A stretch of DNA of 64,000 nt from Rhodocollybia butyracea (lineage: Eukaryota; Basidiomycota; Agaricomycetes; Agaricales; Omphalotaceae): assembly GCA_015501585.1 (NCBI GenBank), contig JADNRY010000100.1:141314-205313 (forward strand). Direction: 5' to 3'. Position numbers and translations under genes: made by a program. Under the pieces are notes generated by a model. That model was given only the letters and a program-made list of their open reading frames with translations. It searched no databases and was not told the DNA's origin. Positions within the stretch are counted from its first letter, which is position 1. Each line of letters starts with the position of its first letter. Below, in pieces: positions 54,935 to 64,000 of the stretch.

Positions 54935-57821
54935 AGTTCAGCAAGACGTATGTGCGACTTTGCCCATTTTATCCAGGGAATACCATGCGGAGAAGATGAC
55001 CATTGACCGTTACGGGGATTTGAGGAGAGATAGCTTGGTGAGCCTACTATTTCTAACTATAGGCAAAGAAGGAGGAGAGGGGGGAGAGAGAGGATGTCAG
55101 TACAGCTTTGAGTTATCATGATGTGGAGAAAGTGATCCAACATACAGAGCGCTCCATCATAACTCGCCAAATTTGAAATAGCTGCATGCACTGCGCGCAC
55201 CACACACACCATGCACATGGGATGCACGGCAGAATGTATGTGGCGGGTTCGTAGCTGCCATCCCTATTACACTATCCTTCTAGTATACAACAGAGCAGAG
55301 TCCGCGCCGCTCATAATATGAAGAGACTCACGCCTCATGATGGATGAGCATAGTGCTGTACCGAACATTCACTTTGGATATTAGTTACTTACTATCCTTT
55401 ATTAGTATATTATTCTACTTATGGCGCCCCAAGATTTTACTGCAAACCGTCAATGACTGATGCATAATAGTTACTCACTTGGTAGATACTTCAATACATT
55501 GCCACACTACTAGTGTATGCTCTTGCTCTCCAGGATATAGCTCTTATGGGACACTGATGTAACTGTTATGGGGCATGCATGGGACCAACGTAACCCTTAT
55601 GGGACATGCATGGGACCAATGTAACCCTTATGGATTGCATGGGACCAACGTAACCTTTATGGGACATGCATGGGGTCAGTGTTGGGCCAATGTAACCTCT
55701 ACAAAACTTGTAGTACATAACTCTTATGGGACATGCATGGCATGGTATGTTAAATAAGTTGTGTGGGCCCTGGGGTGCACTTTAATAGTGAATTGCACAC
55801 TATAATGTGTAGAATTTTCTCACTACTCAGCAAAGGGGGAGGCTCAAGGCATGATGAAGAAGGTCAAAAAGAAATGTGTGCAGCATTTATTCATTGAAAT
55901 TAGCCCTGCAAAAGTTGCACACAGCATCACAGACGACAGTACAAAAAAGAGAAATTATGACCCCAACTCTAACAAACAGAATTAAGATAGTATCAGATAG
56001 TATCGAGCTAGTAACATACATTCATAAATATTCTCGATAAACGACGTGATGCAACTCAATTTATGTTACTGATGGGATCACTTATGGGACTTGATGGAAT
56101 CACTTATGGGACCGCATGGGACGCTTATGGGACTGCATGGGACTGCATGGACGGTACATCACAGGGTTACGTCGAAAGTTCGGTGCCCCTATTACACTAT
56201 CCTTCTATTTTCTGGCAGGCGGCCACGTCTGCGGACCCTTTCTCTCTTCCGAGATGCAGAAATGATGTATGAAGGAGAAAGGTCCATTTAATGCTTGGTG
56301 GGATGAATTTGTAGTAGAAGGAGTGTTAGCAGCAGGATAAGAAGAATAAGGTTAAGATTTGAAAAGAGACGTAGAATGAGAGATCAGAGGGAACTCTCCA
56401 AAAGAAAGATCGACTCACAGTTCTCTTCGCGTTCCCTAAACGCTGATGCATAGGTAAACTCCCAACTAGATCACTTGAATGCAGGAGCTGCTGTGGGTTT
56501 TACCAGATTTGCAACGCGTCTGTGCGGGGGATTGGGTAGGACTAGCGTGCATTAGTCATTAGTAAGAAGACAATAGTGAAAAGACAACGCAAGAAGCAAG
56601 GTTAAACGGCCTCAAGCACTCACAAATATCAACATGGCAGCACGGAAATACATCAAACTCTTAACAGTGCTCTGATAAAATGGATCCGGGTGCTGGTAAT
56701 AACACTGTTCGCAGATCCAGCGCCGCCGTCGACGTGGGGCAGCCTCAGGCTGTGCATACGAGTTGGAACTACGGACATATATACGGACGGCCGAATGGAG
56801 AAAGAAAGGGCAGTCAGGACCAGGTAAAAGATCAAAAAGCCACAAAAAAAGTCAAAAAAGACCACAAGACGCGTGTGTTCAAGACGTAATAAACCTTATT
56901 ATTAGCGTCCATGCCTCGTCCACGCAGCCGCTACAGATCGCCATAAACAGAACATGCTCATCACCCCCTCGCTCTTCGCATTGAACTTGACCTCCTTTCG
57001 TATTTCATCGCATCGAAGTTGCGAGCATCAGCGCGCGGTCGAGTATTGAGCGATTGATGCGACGTTTGGGTACATCGTTGAGATTCTGCTGTATTCCATC
57101 GCCTTGGTGTCTGGGAAGGGCCGGCGGAGCGATGATGCTCGTGAATAAAAGGCATAATGCGATTGTGCCGAGGAGATGCGAGTAAGAAGAGGAGATTGGA
57201 GTATCTGATGGAAGCAGAGGAGGTGGTGGAGAGAATTCCGTAGGATTTAGCAGGAGCTGGAGTTGGAACAGTGGCTTCAGTCGGCGGGACCCATGAAGGA
57301 CTAGCTTGATGACGAAGTCGTTTCTGATTGATGATTGTTCCCTGACTGTCACTCTTTCAGCGTAATTGGGTCTTCGTCCGCGGCATATCTTCCTGCTCCT
57401 GCTCATGTTCGTTGGATGAATTGCCGTGTGGCTCGTCATCGACAGAAACGGCTTTTCCTGCATTATGCCTCTGTGAATTCACCATTTCTTCTCCATATTT
57501 TTCAGCCTCGCCGAACGCCTCGTCGTCTCTAAAGCCACAAGCAGTGAAACTGACACTAGTACTGCGGAGTCCTCGCCGAATAGAGTGGCCAAACAAAGAA
57601 CGCATGAGAATGGATGTTGGATGAGTAGCTGGGGCAGAGTAAGATGGCGTGCTCGATGGCGAGACCGAGGAAGTGAAATAGGAAGTACCCTGGTGGTGAT
57701 GTGAAGGTGTATCCGCAGCTGATCAGCTTGAGCGGAGATTTCGGTGCAGGTGGCTGGATGTCGTAGGCCTGGAGGACCTGCCACCGTCGTCGCGGTTCGA
57801 ACCGTCTTAGACGTTGGACAT
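54935..57821 (-). pseudogene. VNX1/CAX-type antiporter, decayed copy 3
   Basis: Minus-strand pieces: start ATG at 57821 but a TAA four codons later, GTSYF-type S-rich stretch, LFGHSIRRGLRSTSVSF, EAFGEAEKYGEEMVNSQRHN, DDEPHGNSSNEHEQEQEDMP, YAERVTVREQ one frame over, EVKFNAKSEGV, DPFYQSTVKSLMYFRAAMLI, LQIW and NPQQLLHSSDL, with a strongly decayed MEIG-side exon at 54.94-55.05 kb. It retains the N-terminal to mid-region that copies 1 and 2 lack. The tail is split by a 0.9-kb segment between 21-bp direct repeats. Confidence 0.68.
55262..56207. repeat. 0.9-kb segment between 21-bp direct repeats
   Basis: CCCTATTACACTATCCTTCT occurs at 55262 and 56187. Between them are two GGGAC(A/T)GCATGGGACC-type minisatellites (55545-55760 and 56080-56155) and no TIR that I can see. 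It may be an insertion with a long target duplication or a local duplication. Confidence 0.6.
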
Positions 57822-58349
57822 TGTCGTGTATTGCTAGAGCGAACAACAGAAATAATTCAAATGTTTCGGCACCGTATCTACTGGCGCTAATTCTACGAGA
57901 CCAACTTGGAGGTTTTCAAGACGAACATGAACTACAGAGCAACACAGCATACATATATGCTTCTCAATTTGATCAACTTCGGGAGAGGCCCAAAGCTAGG
58001 AATAGCAATGGGGATTGTGACCAGGTGGCGAATGAAGGGTAGACCCCCAGGCCTTTCGTTACTTATTTAGTCATCTATCTGGTTAGCTGCTGAAAGAGTT
58101 ATTCAAAGACGGAGAAATCTAGATCTAGAGAAACTCAGATCGAACTTAGTTTTAAGCGACATGTCGTAGTGAATGCCGCGCCATGTGGAAATCATTTATA
58201 TAGTCAAGTACAACACAATTGGGTTAACAAAAACAGATAGCCTTTCGAACCTTCGTCCCCTCTGAGTCTGATCTAAAGCGATAGAGCAGTAACAATCAGT
58301 AGATATTAATTGGTAGAGAGGAATCCACTGACAGCATGGTGCTACTGCT

Positions 58350-58800
58350 TCAGTTAGAGGCACAGGTAAAGCTGTTGGCCCTGTTGGAAAAACCAACAAC
58401 CGCAAGGTCGTTGATAGTTCCGTTGACCAGCTGTGAGGTGCCATTGCAGGCCGTACCACTATAATTATTTGGCACAAAGTTAGAAATAACCCCAAAGACT
58501 TCAAATATATATTGCTACTCACGTGAATAATGTACATTGAATACCGGGCGCGGTCGAAACGCTCTGGACGTTTGCCTGTCCAGTGCTACTAAGGATGCCG
58601 CAACCCGCCGTGGGCAATACGGTAGACGTGAATTGACGACAGGTCGTCAAATTAGTCTGGGTGCAAGTCAAGATGACATTGATAGCGTCGGGAGAGTTGA
58701 CGATATCGGGTACTTCAGCTGTGATCGACTTGGGTACCAATGCGACGGACGAAACCAGAGCAGCATTAAGGAGAGCAAAGAGAGCAATGGACTTGAACAT
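58350..58800 (-). CDS. Small secreted six-cysteine protein (copy 2)
   Basis: Exons 58800-58523 and 58458-58350 with a phase-2 intron in the same place as copy 1; 128 residues. The signal peptide MFKSIALFALLNAALVSS is identical to copy 1, while the mature region differs at many positions (LTCTQTNLTTCRQF versus LACSQTNLVSCRQF; LPTAGCGILSSTG versus LPVGCTSLGLTG). All six cysteines are kept. The last exon is nearly the same. The gene looks intact. TATAAAAG lies about 77 bp upstream (58877-58884). Likely a secreted effector-type or surface protein; function unknown. Confidence 0.85.
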
Positions 58801-58876
58801 GGTGAAAGAGTACGAGTTCTTAAAGGCAAAGCTGGTTGACTAGCTTAAGCTGGGGTGTATCAGGAAATGCATCGAG

Positions 58877-58884
58877 CTTTTATA
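58877..58884 (-). promoter_or_regulatory. TATA box of secreted-protein gene copy 2
   Basis: TATAAAAG at the same distance from the ATG as in copy 1, while flanking intergenic sequence has drifted. Confidence 0.6.
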
Positions 58885-59959
58885 AGACAAGGAACTACGG
58901 TCTTGTCGGAAGCAAATTACGGTCAGACCTGGTTATTCAACTGGCATGTGTAATAGTTACCTCTACAGTGGCATTTGGATGACCATATGTTAATGAAATC
59001 ATTCAGCATAGGATTCCATCCAAGCGAGTAGAAGTAAGGATTCCATCCAAGCGAGTAGAAGTATCGATTCTTCCATGCGTGTGTTCTGAGCACAAGCGCC
59101 AGAATCAGAACGCGGGAAATGAAAAATGGAGGTACCGGTGTTACTAAAGTCCAGAACGGTTCACTGTCTGCAGTAATATACCACGACGCGGCAAACCGGT
59201 CACAATCAGCCGATGGCCACTGACCCTTGCTGACCACTCTCTATTTTGTAGTCCTTAGTACAATCCAACCTAATGACGCCCAATGACACTCAATGACCTT
59301 CACAGAATGTTGAAAGAGACCACCAATCCCAATATTAGCATAGTTCAAACTCGCTTTTTTGACTATTCTTTGATATGTGTGATGAGCACCATTGAAGTCT
59401 CTTCCGTATCTTCAATTACACTCCTCTGGGACCATACCACTTCAATAAGTTAAGGCTGGTTGGACTCTTAGGGCTGCAATAGATGTGACTGGTCAAACTG
59501 TCATCAATGGTCACCTCTGGCAATGAATTACTAGCAAATAACAATATCTGAATGGGTTGAACTTGCTTCACTGGTGTTTCTCTCCAGGTGTTTTGCGTTG
59601 GGGGCAACAGCTGGCTATGATCTTTTCAGCTTCGAAGAGGCCAATATTATCGTTCAGGTTGAAGACTTTGCTCTGATTTTGCTAGCGATTGTTGTTACGT
59701 GAACTTCTTAATGTATGAACTTCGAAGTAGGAATTGCCTGAAGGCCGCAGTACGTCTGCTGATTATCTTTCTGATTCTGTGCTCTACCCCTCGAGCAAGT
59801 GTACTTCCTAAGAACAGCTTCTTCATTAGAGTCAGACGCCACACCGTTTAATTGCTTACTGGTCAAACCTAAACCAGATCTCCCATTTCGGTGCTTAATA
59901 GCATCCCGTATCACAACATCATATAGCCTCCTATAGCTCAACGAACTTCAACCACGAGG

Positions 59960-60376
59960 GGAATCTGGGAGATTTGTAAGGATATATCCTCGTTTGGTTT
60001 GCTCATTCCAAACCCATTCGTTCTCACCGACAGATTACAATGAATTTCAGGGATTTCCGGTCTTTGCCCCAATGCCAATGCGAGTTGTTATTCGGTTGGG
60101 ATGTCAATGAAATCGTAAGATGTTGTTGTTCCGAACTGGTGCTTGCAACGATGAAAACCATACGCGTCTTTTCATGTATCTTTGCGCTGATGATTAAAAG
60201 GAAGTGTATTATAGTACTATGTACCATTGGCGGATGTAATGTGGGAGATTATCCAGGACTTTTGTTTCATACGAACCACCTGGTGATCTCGCATATAGCA
60301 CGAATCAAGCAGTGTGTCGGAAGCTGTCAAAGGACTTGGACACTCGAAGTCTCGAACCGAGTACTCATACATATAT
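59960..60376 (-). pseudogene. Hypothetical protein (copy 2), frameshifted
   Basis: It keeps MVFIVASTSSEQQHLTISLT but loses about 35 bp after SQPNN relative to copy 1 and then runs to a stop (KSLKFIVICR). The upstream exon starts MSTRFETSSVQVL and stops early. Clearly decayed compared with 39193-39625. Confidence 0.5.
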
Positions 60377-60487
60377 TCTCAAGTATCATAACATACCTCA
60401 GCCTCCTTGGTTGTAACGCACAAACGAGCCTTGCCAAAATTGGTCATGCTATTAGGGGAGTTTCATTGGGCTTGTCACGATGTGATC

Positions 60488-61294
60488 TAGACCTGTGACA
60501 GTTCCCTCTATGAGGTTGGTAATTGGCGATCCTCGATAGAGGGACCTGGAAAGCGGCTCCGGACCGTGGCACAGACTTCTTACGGCCGTTTTAGGAAATA
60601 ACTTTTACCTTCCGTTTTAGGATTTAGAGGTGGGAAAAGCACACTTGAGCATGATTTTCGTTCGTAGTACCTCTACAACGCTTCTTCTGAACGTGTCTTT
60701 GGGATACGAATAAATCGTTCTCATATTACTGTAATGGCGCCAAATGACTCAAAAATTAAAGCATTCTGAATCTTCTCTTATGGTACTGAGGCTTCGGCAT
60801 TACACAGTCTGTGCTTCTCTAAAACAAGCTCGAACGACAGTTGAACGTTCTGAACCAAGAGATCCACAGCCCTGAGCCTTGTATTTGTTCAAAGTTCATT
60901 TGCGAGACCACAAATAGCGAGACGATAAACGTGAAGCGAGACGCTAAACGTTAAACGTTAAACATTGAACTCGTGCCTTGCAGGCAATTCTTCAAGACTT
61001 TGAACCCCAATAGCATCGAGAAAGTGTCTGAGCTCGAGGATATCGATAATACAAGAGCCATTACATCCATTATAGGCCATTACAAGTGAAAAGTAGCTAT
61101 ACAAACGGAAGTATGGAACGAAAATCATGCTCAAATGTGCTTTTCCCACTTCTAAATCCTAAAACGGAAGGTAAAAGTTATTTCCTAAAACGGCCGTAAG
61201 AAGTCTGTGCCACGGTCCGGAGCCGCTTTCCAGGCCCCTCTATCGAGGTTTCTTATTTAACGTCAACCTCATAGAGGGGACTGCTTTAGGCCTA
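60488..61294. mobile_element. Mutator-like MITE with long TIRs (807 bp)
   Basis: The left end TAGACCTGTGACAGTTCCCT and the right end in reverse complement TAGGCCTAAAGCAGTCCCCT begin inverted arms of about 180 bp. The arms include CGGAGCCGCTTTCCAGG and ACGGCCGTAAGAAGTCTG. Flanking duplications GATGTGATC are at 60479-60487 and 61295-61303, 9 bp, the length used by MULEs. The duplicated block at 39741-39749 shows one unfilled GATGTGATC. No coding capacity. Confidence 0.85.
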
Positions 61295-61356
61295 GATGTG
61301 ATCATTCGCACGGCGTTAATAGTCGACACATTGGAAGCCCTTCAAAGAACCTCAAG

Positions 61357-61620
61357 TTATCCATAGAACAGACGCCACAAAGGAGTAGCTGTCGTTAGTC
61401 CTGTCGGAATAGCAGTATCTATTTTGCTTTGTCCGACTTTGTTGCTGCCAGCCGGTTCAACATCGCTATTCAACTCGAAGATGAGTTTTTTTGTGAGGGT
61501 GGTAGCGAAAATTGTTGCTAGAATGGCTATAGTCTTCAAAAGGGTAACAAGAAAGATAAGAAGGCGGGAATAAGTGATCTGTTCGGAAGCGTCTAAAAGT
61601 AATAAAAGGAAATAACAAAA
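61357..61620 (-). pseudogene. Membrane-protein fragment (copy 2)
   Basis: Contains MKTIAILATIFATTLTKKLI and FELNSDVEPAGSNKVGQSKI, ending TPLWRLFYG. It is the paralogue of 39813-40046; the hydrophobic segment is in better frame here. Parent gene unknown. Confidence 0.35.
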
Positions 61621-61652
61621 GGCAACGGAGATATAGATATCTGACTCATATC

Positions 61653-61930
61653 TTATCCTTTGTCAGCGGACTGAAGAGCCTGCAGGACGTGCTCATGATG
61701 TAACTATTTCTCTGGGGGAGTAAAATACCAAGTGAGGACCCCAAATATAGTCACAGCACCAAATAACACAGGCCTAGGTGCATGTCAGAGATCAGAGATC
61801 AGATAGAGTCCACAAAAATTGAACGACTCGGCATCAACAGGGCAAGAGAAAGGTGATGTCATGACCTAGAGGCAAGTCTGAGGTCATAGGTGCATGTATA
61901 CACAGAGCCCTTACAGCAAAGATACATGAA
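61653..61930 (-). pseudogene. Amino-acid permease C-terminus (copy 2)
   Basis: GAVTIFGVLTWYFTPPEK, then a TAG where copy 1 has TGG, then HEHVLQALQSADKG. The frame is right where copy 1 has lost a base, but this copy is stopped by a G-to-A-type change. The exon carrying the earlier helices (40320-40595 in copy 1) is missing. Confidence 0.6.
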
Positions 61931-62059
61931 GAACAAAACATAGCAGCACAACTTTTGCTTGTACTTGTTCTTGCAGTGACATGTTCTGTGTTGGTTCTGT
62001 CAGCAACTAAACATTATTGAAGACCGAGGCCAGATGGTGGTGATGGTTTGCAAACTAGC

Positions 62060-63769
62060 CTGATTTAATCTTGGCTTCTGGCATTAGGTGCCGAAGCGGG
62101 GCCTCCAGGTAGTGAGACCGAACCTCTAGACGTAGGCATCGGTATCGCTAGCGGCGCAGGGGCATACAACACAATTTACGCTCGCGCCAGGCGGACGCGT
62201 CTGCGGACCCTTTCCCTCCTCCTCCTCCCAGATCCCCCCCTCCGAGATGCAGAATAGACGTACGAAGGGATAAGGTCCGTTGAATGCTTGGTGGGATGAA
62301 CTTGTGGCAGAAGGACTGTTAGCAGCAGGATGAAGAGAATAAGATTAAGATTTGAACAGAGACGTAGAGTAAGAGAGATCAGAAAGAACTGTCCAAAGAA
62401 CATTCGAAGGAAGGAAGATCGACTCAACAGTCCTACTATCCGCGTTCCCTAAACCCTAATGCATAGGCAAACTCCCCACTAGATCACTCAATGCAGGAGC
62501 TGCTGTGGGTTTTGCTGAATTTGCGACGCATCTCTGCGGAGGGATTGGGTAGGACTAGCGGTGTGTTAGCCATTAGTAAGAAGACAAGAGTAGAAAGGCA
62601 ATGCAAGAGGCAACGCAAGGCAAAAGACTGCCTCGAGGGATTAAACGGCCTCAAACACTTACAAATATCAACACGACAGCACGGAAATACATCAAGCTCT
62701 TAACAGCGCTCTGATGAAACGGATCGTGGACAGGGTCCAGGTAATAACATTGTTCGCAGATCCGGGGTTTGTTCCGGGATCCAACACCGCCGCCGACAGG
62801 TGGGCAGCCTGTGCAAACAAGTTGAAACTACGGATGTACGAACGGACGGGCGAACGGAGAAAGAAGAGGCCAGGTAAAAAGATCAAAAAGTCAAAAGAAA
62901 AAAAAAAGTCAAAGACCACAGGATGAAGACCAAAGAAAAACCCGGGCACTCACATTCCCATATGTCTGAAAAAACATTGTTGGCGTCAACGCACCCACAA
63001 TGGCCATGACCAGCAACATGCTCGTCACCCCCGCGCTCTTCGCATTGAACTTGACCTCCTTTCAATTTCATCAGCATACCAATTGCTTTGGTGTCCGGGA
63101 AGGCCGGCGAAGCGATGATGTAATAAAAGCCATAATACGATTGTGCCGAGAAGATTGGAGTAAGAAGAGGGATTGGAGTATCCGATGGAAGAAGAGGAGG
63201 TGGCACTGGTGGAGAGGGCGCCATAGGATTTGGCAGGAGCAGGAGTTGGGAGAGATGCAGCGAGGAGAGAAGTAGCTTCAGTCGCGGGACCCATGAAGGA
63301 CTAGCTTGATGACGAAGCGTATCGTCTCTAATTGTTCCATTCGACTTGACATTTACACGTTTATGAGAGACTGTCGCTCTTTCAGCATAACTGGCTCTTG
63401 CGGTGTTTCTTCCTGCTCATGCTCGTCGGATGAATCGCCGTGTGGCTTGTCACCGACAGAAACAGCTTTTCTAAAGCCGCGAGCAGCTGACTAACGCTAA
63501 TACTGCGGATGCCTCGTCGGATACAAATGCCCGGAGATGAACACATGAGAATCGGTGTAGGACGAGTAGCTGCGGAAGAGTAGGATGGCCTGCTTGATGA
63601 CGAGACTGAAGAAGTGAAGTAAGAAGTACCCTGGTAGCAGTGATGTGAAGGTGTGTCCGCAGCTGACCAGGAATCCAAAGAGCCGAGATTTTGTGCAGGT
63701 TGCTCGACGGTGTAGGCGTGGATGATTGGCCACCGTCGTACTGTTCGAACCGTCTTCAACGTTGGACAT
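62060..63769 (-). pseudogene. VNX1/CAX-type antiporter, decayed copy 4
   Basis: The ATG at 63769 gives MSNVEDGSNS. Further pieces are GTSYFTSSVSSSSRPSYSSA, GICIRRGIRSISV, KPHGDSSDEHEQEE, KEVKFNAKSAGVTSMLLVMA and IVGALTPTMFFQTYGN (the first membrane helix, with a GTGAGT donor after it near 62953), then LMYFRAVVLIF near 62690. The hydrophobic exon is in good frame but linking exons are not. The end of the gene (MEIG exon onward) is not present. Confidence 0.65.
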
Positions 63770-64000
63770 TGTCATTGTCGTCTAGTCGGCCAGAGCGAAA
63801 AACAATTCAAATGATCGTCGATGTAATTTGTCAACAGCGTTGGATGGGCGCCGCTTCGCACCGTATCTACCGGCGCTAATTCTACGTCACGACGGTTGCA
63901 AGAGGGTTGTGATGTTTTGACGAGTTCTTGGACGAGTTCCGAACTTCTGCTCAAAGCGACCACCATCCAACAATTCTCACATCACAGTTTGTTTTTATTA
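63770..64000. other. Window end, no gene seen
   Basis: Upstream side of antiporter copy 4; the CGCCGCTTCG(G)CACCGTATCTACCGG motif here recurs at about 42775, 52390 and 57870, marking the shared promoter side of the four copies. Confidence 0.5.

Overview
This window is eukaryotic and reads as a filamentous fungus, most likely an agaricomycete basidiomycete. The main clues are short introns of roughly 45-75 bp, NACHT-ankyrin (NLR-like) genes, Ty3/gypsy gag proteins of the agaricomycete type (a gag core starting MPRPGTRDAP and a CRRCRVFYIGHRTANC knuckle), and a single-pass membrane protein ending in a PPxY tail. I cannot name a species. There are no bacterial operons, CRISPR arrays or rRNA genes, and I found no convincing tRNA gene.

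Layout. 0-5.6 kb: the 3' part of an NLR-like gene (Nephrocystin-3-type linker, NACHT, then about 32 near-identical 99-bp ankyrin units); only the first ten or so units stay in frame. 5.6-14.2 kb: intergenic and repeat territory with two nested TA-flanked MITEs, several tandem repeats (one flips orientation in the middle) and retroelement relics. 14.2-28.2 kb: a nest of one long-LTR (1.52 kb) Ty3/gypsy family. An inner element (16804-26731, + strand) sits inside the 3' region of an outer relative (- strand) with a 4-bp ACGT target duplication. 28.2-35.0 kb: a 6.8-kb CACTA-like unit with TIRs and subterminal repeats but no recognisable transposase, which itself holds a hAT-type MITE.

35-64 kb is a gene neighbourhood built by repeated segmental duplication. 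Three copies of a membrane-anchored S/T-rich protein gene (one intact, one cut by a retroelement LTR, one decayed) alternate with four decayed copies of a VNX1/CAX-type vacuolar cation/H+ antiporter. Two copies of another block carry an intact six-cysteine secreted-protein gene, a hypothetical gene and the broken C-terminus of an amino-acid permease. A 5.5-kb chromovirus (44569-50025, - strand) separates two of the blocks. Because the copies are paralogous, some mobile-element insertions can be checked against their empty sites inside this window.

The genes that look functional are the NLR (partial), the membrane-anchor gene at 35.1 kb (and possibly its truncated sister at 43.5 kb) and the two small secreted-protein genes. 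Much of the rest is mobile DNA or pseudogene. Many disruptions are single-base changes in homopolymer runs, so some may be assembly errors and not mutations.
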